A stretch of DNA of 64,000 nt from Datnioides undecimradiatus (Eukaryota > Chordata > Actinopteri > Lobotiformes > Datnioididae), in NCBI GenBank assembly GCA_008933995.1, contig WARS01000014.1, forward strand, positions 4,263,192 through 4,327,191, given 5' to 3'. The position numbers and the translations under genes were made by a program. Shown in pieces: positions 35,933 through 48,147 of the stretch (the first letter of the stretch is position 1; every line of letters starts with the position of its first letter). A model generated the notes under the pieces. It was not told where the DNA came from, made no database searches, and was given only the letters and a program-made list of their open reading frames with translations.

Positions 35933-36340
35933 GTGGTAGAGAGAGGATGACTGAGAGCTTGGTCAGCCTTCCTCCCCGTCATCAATATTAATGTTCTCGA
36001 GGGAAAAGGCTGGAGGAAACCAACTGCTGATAGGAAACAGCTGTGCTGCTAAGCTCATCTGAGATTGATTATGATAAATTATTTAGGAAATACATTGTGT
36101 GTTATAGATTGTATTATACAGTGTTTTTGCTGAGTAAGTCAGGGATGCAGTGCATGAGATAATGCAAGGAGGATTTTGTCTGGTTCAGCAGCTGATCTGA
36201 GAATGTGCCGGGACTATTTCTTTACCTCTATAATAACCACAACGTGCTGATAATGTGTCAGAGTACTTAAAGAAACGTGTTGTTTATTTTTATACTGTAG
36301 AGACGTTTTCTCACTTACTTATTTTGTAGGTAGTGTCTAT

Positions 36341-36450
36341 TTTTAAAGGGACAAGTATAAGATATGGATCAGTGCCACATACCACTGCATTTATAGCCTC
36401 AGCTGGTTTGCAGTGCACATCCTTACATAGGCCTTTTATACCAATACACC
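36341..36450. repeat. Local direct repeat, copy 1
   Basis: Shares an ordered set of words with copy 2 about 430 bp away: 'ttggg/aaggga..gagtata', 'tcaatgccacatac' (here 'tcagtgccacatac'), 'taatagcc' (here 'ttatagcc') and 'atccttaca..ggcctt'. Roughly 70 percent alike by eye. Confidence 0.6.
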
Positions 36451-36766
36451 AAACTCATCAAGAACATCCACATGAGATAGGCAGAAAACAAAAAAACTCA
36501 ACAGGTACATACAGACAAATCGGTACAATACATGATAATAAAATTAAATCACTATACAACTTGATATAGTTAATTAAAGTAGTCTGAGATTTATATGTAG
36601 TGTTCATCTGTACCTGTACTATAGTCATCACACGCTGAAACTGTGTCGAAGTTAGGAATATTTATAGAATAAAATGTATTTTATTTTAAAAATAAATGTG
36701 ACAGTTCATACCCATTCTTACACTAAGCCAAATCATTGAGGAATACCCTATTTATATACTTACTGT

Positions 36767-36875
36767 TTATTTTTGTTGGGATGAGTATATAACATGGGTC
36801 AATGCCACATACTGCTGCAGTAATAGCCCAAGCAATGGCAATCCTTACAAGGGCCTTTATACAAAAAGACTCAGT
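36767..36875. repeat. Local direct repeat, copy 2
   Basis: Second copy, in the same orientation, with 'gatgagtatataacatgg', 'tcaatgccacatactgctgc' and 'atccttacaagggccttta'. Could be two insertions of one element or an old tandem duplication. Confidence 0.6.
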
Positions 36876-37284
36876 GTGAAAATACGGACTACACTGCAGG
36901 ATTGCACAAACAGTTGCAATGCAATAAAAGTAAAAGTCATCAACGAACATGACGCAATCTTCTGTGACTATTTGACTGCTCCCACGCAATTACAGCCGTT
37001 TCTGTTAATCATCGAAGCCATTTTTAAAAGTAGCTTCTCAAATGTAAACGAAGGGTTCATCTGCGAAACCATCGTGAAACCGCTGTTTTGATTTCATTTC
37101 CTACATCATGTCTTTTTCCTGAACTTTAAGCTGTGTGTTGGCATATTCATTTTATGAATGGCTTTTATCTGTTTTCATCTTCGGATATTTGCAATCTTTC
37201 TACCTTCCTGATGATGTTGAACTGCTTGTCACTGTTGATCAGATGAAACAAGATGAACATTTTTTCACTTTTCCTGAAATTTTA

Positions 37285-37335
37285 TAGGCCAAACAATTTA
37301 TTGATTAATCAAACAAAATAATCACCAGCAAATTC
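37285..37335. repeat. Short dispersed repeat fragment
   Basis: The phrase 'aacaatttattgattaatca' followed by 'aaaataatcacca' resembles the common fish repeat also seen at 32.9-33.3 kb. Confidence 0.45.
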
Positions 37336-39084
37336 ATATCTGTAACCCTCCACACACATACTGTATATTTTGTATATTAACTGTCATTAGAGCTTAACTT
37401 CTACCTCATTACAATTTGTTTTTTAACATTTTTAGCTGGTTACAGTGTTGATGCAGTGCTTTAAGATTATTTGTCACGTCCTTTACTTTGTGACTGATCA
37501 AGCAGCTCTTGATTACATCAGGCTCTAATAAGACCATGATGTGCAGAGCTCGTGGCCCTTTGCTGACATCATGAAACCTCCTGGTCTTTCCTCTTTAATC
37601 TTCCCAGAGGTACGGTTACAGCGCGCTGATGCAGCCAGTGAGGATGTTTATCTCAGAATAGCATAGAGCATAGTGATGATGAGTCAACATGACCTCGACC
37701 CTTGAAATGATACAGTGAGCCAAGCAAGCGGGTGCATGTTGGGTTCTGGTAAACACTTTGCTAATGTGTGACATCACATTACTGGATGACTTTGGGTTTT
37801 ATGGGCTTACAATGAGATCATGAAATACCTCAGAGTGCTCTGCAAGGAGGCTGCAGCACCACCTGCTGGTTGAAGTCCAAAACTGCTTCACTTAAGAGCC
37901 ACTGAGCATGTGGACTTGTGAATGAGGACAGCAGCCATGTTACTCTTTCATTTGACATGAGCATCGCTGAACACAATACCTAGTAATCCAGACAAACCTA
38001 TGTGACGCCACTATGGAGCTAATTATATTTCACTGCTCTTCAAATCACTTACAGATTCCACCTTTCAAACAAGTGTTTCTATTGAGTTGTTTGTTTCTTT
38101 GTGATGCTGTGTATGTGTTGAGGGGATCTTTGACCTTCTCTAAATTTGCCTGAGCCCTCCTATTAACCTTTCTTTTTGAAATGTTATCATATTTGAAGCT
38201 TGGAGACAGGCTGTGCGCTGACAAAGGTCAGACTTTGCAGCCAAATGACCTGTCAGAACAGTCAGACAGCCCACCGCTTGTTGGTGGATGGTATTAGAGC
38301 GGTAAAACCTTTTGTGGGATCAAGTCTGTCTCCGAGCTGTTTGTCAGTGCTGAGATGAACAATGTTGTCAGTGAGGGTGTGTTTCATAACAGCCAGGCGA
38401 TGGCAGCACTGTGCAGTTTGAGATGTTCCTTCAAAGATAGATGGACGAATGGACATCCAGACAGACAGATAGACGGACAGGCAGATAGAGAGATAACACA
38501 TCTTCCTTTACTTTATTTATCAATATTCAAATATATATAGAAAGTCTTTGTCAGTGTACACTGACCAACCATGCTTGCATACAGTGTAAACACAGGATGG
38601 CAGCACAGGACAGTTTGTTTTTTTTCCGACAGTGAAATGAACACTCCATGAGGGACCACCAGGGTGCACTCGTCCCCCAGCACACCCGACGTTACCAATG
38701 TGATCAAGGCAACTCCTCACACTTTTCCAAACACACTTCCTTCTATACTTGTGTGTTGATGGTGAGCCAGAAATATTTGCCAATTCATCAGTGAATGTTT
38801 CAAGTCATGCGACATTTACTGTGGTGGCTCAGGCGATCTGTTGGAATGTTATGTTGCTTAAAGCAGACCTTTGAGTTTGTTTTTTGTTTGTTCATTTATA
38901 GCCAACAGGTCAGTGAGGACTGAAAATCAGTTTTATGAATCAGTTTGGCACAGAGACAGCTCATTACCATTTGTTATTCATAATGAACAGTGTAACCTTC
39001 TCAAATCCTTTTATGTTTTTAAAACACGTCAGTGCGACTCAGTCAAATTAAAATAGGTTTCCTATTAGCGCCACTTGTTCTTTG

Positions 39085-39245
39085 GTCTTAACAGCAATTG
39101 TCAGCATTTTAATATGCTAAACTATGATAGTGTCCATAATTAACATGATATTTGCAAAGTTATAGCATTGCCACTGTGCGTATATTAGCATCCTGACATT
39201 AGCATTTAGTTAAAGCACCACTGTGCTAAATTATAGCCTCACTCT
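39085..39245. repeat. Dispersed repeat fragment (9.9 kb family)
   Basis: Phrases such as 'ttagcatcctgacattagca' and 'aaagcaccactgtgctaaa' resemble the repeat at 9.9-10.4 kb. Confidence 0.45.
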
Positions 39246-42229
39246 TAACAACAATGGAGAACATTGAATGTCTTCTGATCTCTCTTCTCTGCGTTCGGTT
39301 GTTTATCACTACAAGGAGACACACTTTGTCTGAGGAAAGGCTGCGGTCTCTTCTAGTCTCTTAACTCTGCCTTTTAGTATCAGCTCAGCTCGCCTGAAGG
39401 AGCTTAGTGCAGAGCAAAAAGAAATACCTGTTCACGTGTGCCTTGTTTCAGCGCAGTTAACAACCCACTCTCTTCTTTCTACCATCTTTCAACCTCGTTG
39501 CTCTCATGGTGTCGTTCATGCTACAGCTGTGTTCCATGAAGCTTGGGTCAAGTACTGTCTGTCACTCTAAGACTAGCAGGAATAGACACAGCCACTTGCA
39601 TGCACACATATTCACACTTACACACAGATAAAGTTACTTTTCATCATCCGAGTTGATGGAGGGTGATTTTAAATGTTGTCAGTGAATGAAGTGTAACACA
39701 TTCACACAAATTAAATGCTGCTCAGCACTTTTATCAGCCTTAAACCAACAGAATGAAGGAACTTAGATATGCATAGGCTAAAATAATCTCTTTACTTTGT
39801 CAGTCATTGTAAGAGTGCAGTTATCTCTCAAACAAATCTGATTACTCTGCATTCAGAGGGGAATTAGGTGTTAAATAAAGTGGAGCTATTGTGCAGACAC
39901 GCCAGAATATAGTGTTTCTCGAGAGTTGTAGGATGGATTAGGACAGTGCAGGATCAGTGAGACCAGATAAACGCACTGCCTCATGATCTCCACGACTAAT
40001 GATGCAGCGTTTGATTGGTGCCCTGTGTTCCATCACCGGGCCAGTGAGCTGAAAGTATCTCTGTGTGGAGGAGTTATCTCACCTAACCAGCTGGAGGACA
40101 GTGGCAGAGATGAAGAGAGGAGAGGAGATGGAGGCAGAGATGAGGGATGAGGAACCGAGATAGATGGAAGATTGGAGCTCTGCTATAAACACAAAACACG
40201 TTTGTAATACACCTTATCAGGTACCGGAGAGCAATGGCAAGCTCTGACTTTGATGCCCATCATAGTTGGTGTGTGTTTGTGGTGTCTTTAGTGTTTATTG
40301 TGTACGTGTAACATAATTCTTCCTGATACTTTTAGGGTGAGCTTAAGCTTTGTTTGCAAAGCTTAACACATCAAAGTAAATATTCTCCATGCATCTTCTC
40401 TCTTTCAACGTCCCTCCCTCGTCTCCTCCTCCAGTGATTCCTCTGCTTTCTCTCAGGGACAATCACAACACATTAAGAATGCACATAACTGAGGCCTTGG
40501 ATGGATTAAGCAAATGATAAATCCTTTAAATGCACGCATCAGTAAATTAAAGGAACAAATGAGTGACAACACAAACAAATTTACTCATTTGTTAAAACTA
40601 AAAGCAGGAAGGGTTTGAAAAAAGGATCTCTTGCCTTAAGGAATGCAAAGTTGAGTGTGCTGCACCGTTATTATATCGCTGGCAATTAAAATAACAATTA
40701 GTTACTAAATTAGCTGCAGTAACACAGCTTTTATTACCTCTGCATGGATTTCTTACCTATATTTCAGCAGAGCAGACTCTTGAAAACAGATGTCGCACTT
40801 CATCAAGTCTATAAAACAAACAGATCTTACAGGAAACATGAATGCACAGTTCTCCCGAACAAACAGAGAACAATGTCCACTTTAAACAATGTACTATGTA
40901 GTGCTTTGAGTGGACTAGAAAACAACATTAAGTCCATTGCTGCTCTATTTCCTACACCGTGTTTGACGCATTTTGTGTTTCACTGTCAGTCCCCCCGCTG
41001 CACACTGACCATTTCCTTCTGTAGTTTTTCTTAGATCTTTGTTTCTGTCTGCGTATGGCCAGACAGTGGCTGCCCAGTGTATTTGTTCAAGAGTGATCTC
41101 TGCTTTTGATCTTGCACAGTGAAAAGATATTCAGTTTTATACCCACACCTCAGGATCAGATAACTGTTATGTTTGCATTGAATCTGTTTTCCATTTGTCT
41201 AGTTTTCCCAGATAAATATCTTGTTTGTTGAGTGATTTTGTTTATCCTGAGACTGGCTGCAGAAGCAGGGCTAGTGGTATATATTTTTTTTTATTATTAA
41301 TGGCTTTTGGGTTTGTAGTCTGTAACGTTTCAGATTTTCAGAGTTTACGCCTCTTTAAAATGTGATATAGTATTACTGTTCCTTAAGAACTCTCTATACG
41401 GGCCCTCTTTATGACGCTTGTCCCATTTGGTCATGTTGGCAATGTGGATGGTGTGTATCCATTTCTCTGCCATTAACAACACATAATAAATGCACACGGC
41501 ATTTAAAAGTACAAGGGCATGCAAATGAACAGAAGAGGGAGCTGAAATTACACTAATTCAGCACCAGCTAATAAGACAAAAACTCGGAGAGATGTGCCAT
41601 GTGAGCTCGGGACATCTGCAGCGTATAGCAATAAAGAAGTTAATGGAAAAGAGAACAGCAGAAAAGAAGTCAGGCACCCAGCGGCTCCTGGCCATGCCCC
41701 GGGACTGACTGCCAACTAGACCAATTAAGAAGCCCCATTTTTGAAATCCCTAATTTGCCTATCTATTTCACTTCTTAGGGTGAAATTATGTGATGTTTGG
41801 TAGGAGCCATATTTGCTCAGTCGTGTGCACTCCGTGTTGACAGTGTACAGAAGTCCACTAGTTTCTTTGTCTAAAATGTAAATACCTAACAAATAATAAC
41901 CTGTTCTATGGCGTGTGGCAACAAAGCTTTGAATTTAATGGTGCTGCAGGCCAAACCATTAAGTATTGATAAACAACATCCCCCTAAAATTTAGCAGCTC
42001 ACCTTGAAAACTGCAGTTTCCGCCTCATTCATCTGGAATCTTGAACTGAAACTTCACATTATATATTTATATAAATGTTTATATATTATTTGTGTGAAAG
42101 GCAAGGATCAGAATTAAAATAAAATCTACTCCAGTGGTCAGTAAAGGTTTTTTTTATTGAATCCAAACAACCCTGCTGTTAGCTTGAATGTGAGTCCATT
42201 TGCAGTATTTCAATAATGTTTCAATAGTC

Positions 42230-42300
42230 TTTGCGCTATCCTGCCAGGGTGGTGTTACACAGCATGCTAACAAATGCTAAAGAGGATGCTAGTGAATAAA
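42230..42300. repeat. Dispersed repeat fragment (9.9 kb family)
   Basis: Contains 'cagcatgctaacaaatgcta', similar to the start of the 9.9 kb repeat family. Confidence 0.4.
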
Positions 42301-43534
42301 TGCATTATTATTCTTTTGAGGGGAAAATATCATCTTGGTTCAGCAGCTGACCACAGTCGCACTGGACACAGCAACACTGTCTTAAAGAGACACTTCTCAA
42401 GTGTCTGAGGACGAGTGTGAGTCAAAGTCTCACAATCATCCAAAAGATGCCCAGGATGCGACCAGTGCTGACTGGTCTTCTAACTCAATCAGACTCCTTG
42501 TTATTTTGGAGACTGACAGTTTGGGTGACGCAGACAGTAGCTCAGCCTCTGCTTTGAAGTCAGTTGTTCAGCTAAAAGGCTTGAATTTTGAAAAATAAGA
42601 GGCAGCGCTTCCTCTTCAGCACTTTGAGAAAAAAAACATTTTCACATTTTACGTCACACAACACATTGCACTGTGTCTTTAAGTATGTTTGTGGCGTAAT
42701 GCTGCAGAGCATAATTCTATACCATCATTTTGTTATTAAGCACACGTCACTCATTGTTAGAACAGTGCTAAAAACATTTCAATTCACTTTCTCCAAAAAC
42801 AAATAGAAAATATTTGTGTTTTCCTTCACCTCTGCTGTACCAATGAGCTCCCCTCTGTCAATAGAGAATGATGATGTTGGGGCCTTTGTGACCTTACACA
42901 GCTATTAGTGGTTTACTGTAACATTCAAACATTGTGTGGGCTGAGTGAGTCATAGTTTCAAGGGAGGATTATTTGTTAAAAGAACATCAAGTTATTTATA
43001 ACTCACTGTCCAAACACTTAACAGTGACCAAGGAACTTCATGTCAGTCTCTGGGACAGCTTATTGTGGCCTCAGCTCGCTCGCAGACACAACACTAAAAT
43101 CCAGTGTAGAGGAAATATTTTAGGTCTCGCTGATGCGCAGCATCTTCTGTCTTTGACCGTTAGAGAATGCAAGCCCAGGGTTAAACTGCCCTAGCACATT
43201 TGCGCATATGTATGACTTTTTCATGCCACTGAAAAAAAAGTGTTATTTAAAGCACCTTTAACAAGTGCCCTAAATCATCCCAGCACAGGCCGGAGTCTAT
43301 TTGATTTAGCCATGATGAATTGTAATGGCTCTGTCAGCCCTGTCAGCCTGTGTTTCTGAGCCTTTGAAATGAGAGATCAATGCAGAGGTTGGCTCGCCAC
43401 CGGATGTGAAGTGGCAAGGTCAGCATGTCGACGTAGTGTTAGAAAAGGCAGCCAAGACGCCGGCAGAAGAGACAGGAAAAACTCATCTTTTATTAGGATC
43501 AAAGAAAGGAGCGCTCCCACAGTGAGATGTGGCG

Positions 43535-43536
<2 letters not shown>

Positions 43537-43583
<47 letters not shown>
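43537..43583. repeat. (CA)n microsatellite
   Basis: About 23 uninterrupted CA units. Confidence 0.95.
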
Positions 43584-43585
<2 letters not shown>

Positions 43586-44175
43586 CACACACTTTTAGCA
43601 AAAAGACAAACACACATATACTCAGTTTTTTTTTCCTGATCCTCAATTCATGATGAGAGGAACTGCGCATCACAAAGGTGACAGTCGGGTTCTCTTGTTA
43701 CCTTGACGATGAGGAGTCGAATAAAGGTGTGTGTCTGCGTCTGAGTGTGCCTTGGTTTTGAAACAAAATGAATAGAAAAAAAAAATTTGCACACCGCATA
43801 CACACAGTGCCGCCAGTCCTCCTTATCAAAAAACAGTATTCATCTTTTCTGTCAGTCGCATTCAGACTACTCATGTGACCTTAGGAGCCATCTAAATTGG
43901 GGAAATTGAGCCACGATGATAAACTGAGGAGAATATGTTGGAGAATAGGCGCAGGGGGTGGGGAGCAAAAAGATGGAGCCTTTTATTATGCACCTTTCTG
44001 CAGCAATGGCAACAAAGCAAAACAGGTTTTTGTTTTGTTGTTGCAGCCCCACACTGGGTGGATACGAGGTGACATCTGTTCAGGAATCCCTGCTCATACA
44101 CCTGAAAGGCTTTGGCGCTCTTCTTCTGAAATAGAGAGATTAATAAATGTCCCTCTGACTGCTTTAGGATTAAAA

Positions 44176-44203
44176 ACACACACACACACGCACACACACA
44201 CAC
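44176..44203. repeat. (CA)n microsatellite
   Basis: CA tract with a single G interruption. Confidence 0.9.
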
Positions 44204-44400
44204 CAGATGTGTGCGTGCGTGTACGGGTGCATCATCATCGGCACAATATGCTACGTTATCTCCACACAGCCACCTGTTTATATGAAGGGAGTCGACAAAC
44301 ATCATATGAATTCCAATAAGGCTCACCCTCAGAGTACACACACTTCATCATCATGAAGCCAGCACTGTTCACTGTAATCTAAATCCCTTATTTGAAAGCT

Positions 44401-44428
44401 GTGTATGTGTGCGTGTGTGTGTGTGTGT
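44401..44428. repeat. (GT)n microsatellite
   Basis: Imperfect GT tract. Confidence 0.9.
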
Positions 44429-47400
44429 AAGAGAGACAGGAGGACGGCGGCAGGGAGGGAGATTAAAACTGACAGTTTTTAGTGGTCTTGGGGGCAGTGT
44501 GCAGAGTGGGGTTAAGATAATGGGCCTTTAGCATGAGCAAGGGATTGATCGCAGGGTTAATTAGCGAGAACCATGCGCATCGTGAAACTGACAGGTAAAC
44601 CAGAGATTTGAAGGTATGTGTGGAAAACACACCGACAGGATTCTGTGATTTGAGCCCTACACGTGTAGTCATGGCTTTTCTCCAGCTCATCTCCTTTTTT
44701 TTTGCGATACCTAAATCAAAAAGTGTCATTATGGCTGTAGACCGAAGTCTAAACGGCCCTTTTCCAACTAAAACAAGGAGGAAAACTCTTGTGCTACACT
44801 TGAGATAGCTAAATATTCACCTCACGTGCTGCTCCCATTTTCAGTCAGGAAATAAGACTTTTTAAACTGTTGAGAATTAAAGCTGCTAATCCCGAGGATT
44901 AATACAATTGAGTTTGCTGGATTTTGGTAATGCCCTGTTTCCTAAGCTTTGCCCATTAGGCACCTGCTGCTGTCACACTCCGATGGCCTCACAGGAAATT
45001 GCCTGGTTTTAGGGAGGGCGAGAGTATGCCAGGGCATTTGAACTGCAACACAGCAAACCACTTGCACACTCACACACTTAAACACTTACACACAAAGACA
45101 GGAGGTGAGATTTTGCGGTTCTTGTCCTTTGGCTTCATGAGCCCAATTACCAGCTTCAGTGTGTGTTTGTCTATGCCTGTGTGTGTCTGTGTGAATGCGT
45201 CAGTGCGTGCAGGCAGGTGCGTCAGCAGACCCTGACAGTCAGATTTCATGCACCACAGGCTGTGCCACAAACAGACATACTCTGTCTTGGAGTAGAAGAG
45301 ATGATTGGCCTCGCGGCTCCTCCAGGAAGCCTTCACAAACATGACGATTTCGAGGAGCCAATTGTGAGGGAGCCACTGGCCACTGATTACCATTCCTCCT
45401 CACCTCAACTCCTCGCAGCAGCTTGAAACAAAGCTACAAAGATCCTGTTAGCATGGTGACACGAGGAAGAGGCAGCATCGCAACTGCTCACATGAAGATA
45501 TTTCAACATTTACATAATATTTGGAGGGAATTTTTGGCTTTCAATACAACTCCCTTTATGCATTTCGGCTGAGGTTTAAAACACAGCTGTCACTTACCAC
45601 AAATCCCCATGTCGCCTAAACTATGTTGCAAACTCTCCCACTGGAGTACAAGGAACAGCCTGTTGTGCTTACACGCTGTGTAAACCTCTAAACAAGAGCG
45701 GTGGATGTGTGCACATATGTTTGTTTGCATGTGTATTAAAATGTGTTTACACGCGTTAGCTTGGGGTGTAAAAGGTATCCGGCTCTTTATGTTGTATGTG
45801 TTTCAGATGACTATACGGTGGCTGGCTGTCACTCAAACAAAACGAGAAGAGAACAGAGGTAAAGGGAGGGGGAGCTGCTGTAGTGATGAGGACACACTTT
45901 CATGGATGCAGAGAACAATGTCCAGCTGATATCATCTGCTCTGCACCACACAGTAGCAGTAAAACAGGAGTAACACTTAATAAATGCAAATGTTGATATG
46001 CAGGGAAAATGACGGCAGCTTTAGTTTTTACATGCGTGATTACCTGCAGGCGTTATATACAAGCTGAAAATGGGAACTAATGATTTCTTACTCAGGCCCA
46101 AACTGAACTGTGTTGCAGTATCACAGACACAAACAGGAACAGCAGTTGTAGCCTGTCGTGCCTGTAGGTGGTGACACCGACATGTCTATGCTGATGGATA
46201 TATATGCTTGACACAGAGGGTGAACTCCCTGTGGCGAAGGTTTTTGAGTCATACTTTATAGCGTTGGATGTCTTTTCTGGTCTCACCACTGCAATGCAGA
46301 CAGATGTATTGTACGTGATCCGGCGGTGTATTGTGCTTTAATTCGATTCCTCACAGGAACGGTGTTTGCATTCTGGCATTCACTTTGTGATGAGTACAAT
46401 AAAGGTGGGATTAGTCATATTTCTGACGAGAAACTTGCGATCTGTCCTAACCCCTCCATGTGCAACTATAAATCCATGAATGGCTGCAGGTCAGACAATG
46501 ACTAACCAGCTACCCCTTGTGGAAAATCTGCAGCCTTTACAGTTACAACCCGGGACCATTAGGTATAAAAATAAACAAATAGACTGAATTTCTGAGTGAG
46601 CCTGATGTCAGTGTGCCTCAGAATTGCCTGCATAAAAACAACTGACCTTAGCCCTTTGGATCGACCTGTTTGGAACTCACCTACTCTATTAACACGAGGC
46701 TTTAATCAAACCTGTCCGAACCTATTCACCCGTTTGGCATCCTGTTATAAATCATACACTGGGCATCTGGTATATTAAGCACCAGGGAGAGCAATGCATC
46801 ACCCAACCACACATACAAATGTATCACGGCGGCGCCAAGGCCGATGGAAAACAACAGATGAAATACTCCGCACATAAGGTAAACAAGTGGCCGAGGAGGT
46901 GGAGACACTCCACCGCCTTCCTTTTCCCAAACAGTCTGATGCAGGATGCCATGTGCTCATGCGCTTTCACACCTGCACTTTGCTCATCCCTTCACACTTT
47001 AAACCCCATACAGTGGGTATAAATAGGCCAGTGCAAATTGTTATCTCCCCTTTTGTTTCCTCCATGTTTCCCTGCCGTGTTGCCCTGCCATAGGAACTAA
47101 CCAGCCACTTCATTATATCTATAGCGATGCCTCCACTGACCCCATTCTCATTTCTCCAGCCCTCCTCTCCCCACTTACTCAACACCATTTCCATGTACAG
47201 CGCCCTCAGGGAGGAAAACGAGTAATTAGTATGCTGATACATGAGCCAGTGGTGTTGCCATAACTAGTTATACAGCTATTTCCACCTCTCGCTATGAAGT
47301 GAAGCACTGAAGACGTGTGTGGGTGTGTGTGTGCGCGCGCATGTGATGCTGGAGTGTGTCTCATAATGAGACTGAAGTAACACAGCAGTACATACTGTTC

Positions 47401-47673
47401 TCGTCACAGTGAAAGGTATAACGTTGATGACAGATGCTCTCACTATGTGGTCTAGCACTGACTCACTCCCATCTATCTGTCTGTCTTTCTGTCTGTCTCT
47501 TCATCCGTGCGTGGGGTTCTGTAGTTACATAAGAATCCACGCAGATTCCTGGGATATGCGCTCTGTTCGTTTGTGCGAGCAAAAGGAGCGAGGGAGCGTT
47601 TCCATGACGATGGCATTAGAAACCAACCTTACATCAAACCATGTGTGTGTATATTTGTGTCTCCCTGTTGTGG

Positions 47674-47690
47674 TTTTTTTTTTTTTTTTT
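47674..47690. repeat. Poly(T) tract
   Basis: Seventeen T residues. It could be the tail of a retroposed insertion on the - strand, but no body was recognised beside it. Confidence 0.85.
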
Positions 47691-47788
47691 CTATTTTCCT
47701 TTTTTCGGTGTTTGTGCATGTTTGCTTCTGCATCTGAGATGGTTCCATTAGAGCAAAACCGGTAGAAATATGAGGCTCGTAGTGCGCT

Positions 47789-47811
47789 GAAGAAGAAGAA
47801 GAAGAAGAAGA
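47789..47811. repeat. (GAA)n microsatellite
   Basis: Seven to eight GAA units in a wider purine-rich area. Confidence 0.9.
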
Positions 47812-48108
47812 TGGAGAGGGGAGGAGAATGGCGAGGTGATGCAGAGGTTTGTTGTTGGAAGATGCATGCTGGAAAGGACAGGATGGAGAGGAAAAAATGA
47901 GGATGCAGGGGAAGTTAATTAGAGGGAGGGAGATACTGATTGTAGACCCAGATGTTTCTAAATGATCCGCTGATCACCCCCCTCAACAAAAAAACCCCAC
48001 ACTCTGTCTCTCTCTTTCACACATTTGAATATGTCATTTTGCCAATGCTGTGAGGAGCCAGAGCACCTTTGCCAAAGCTATGAGTAAGCCGTGTGTGGGC
48101 TTCTGTGA

Positions 48109-48111
<3 letters not shown>

Positions 48112-48144
<33 letters not shown>
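48112..48144. repeat. (GT)n microsatellite
   Basis: About 16 GT units. Confidence 0.95.

Positions 48145-48147
<3 letters not shown>

Larger units (their letters stand above)
36000..41400. other. Gene desert, first part
   Basis: No gene recognised on either strand. Contains a diverged local direct repeat (36.34-36.88 kb) and fragments of dispersed repeats. Human LCP2 neighbours KCNMB1 and KCNIP1 were looked for by eye; no EF-hand or channel-subunit exon was seen. Confidence 0.4.

Noticed and set aside
43369..43673. Open frames through the (CA)n tract on both strands
   Set aside because: TH or VC dipeptide runs come from the microsatellite. The same holds for frames at 5.3-5.7, 44.0-44.3, 48.1-48.3, 50.7 and 57.5 kb.
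45163..45426. + strand frame ending in a plausible protein-like stretch
   Set aside because: Starts in a GT repeat, no splice sites fit, no homology recognised.
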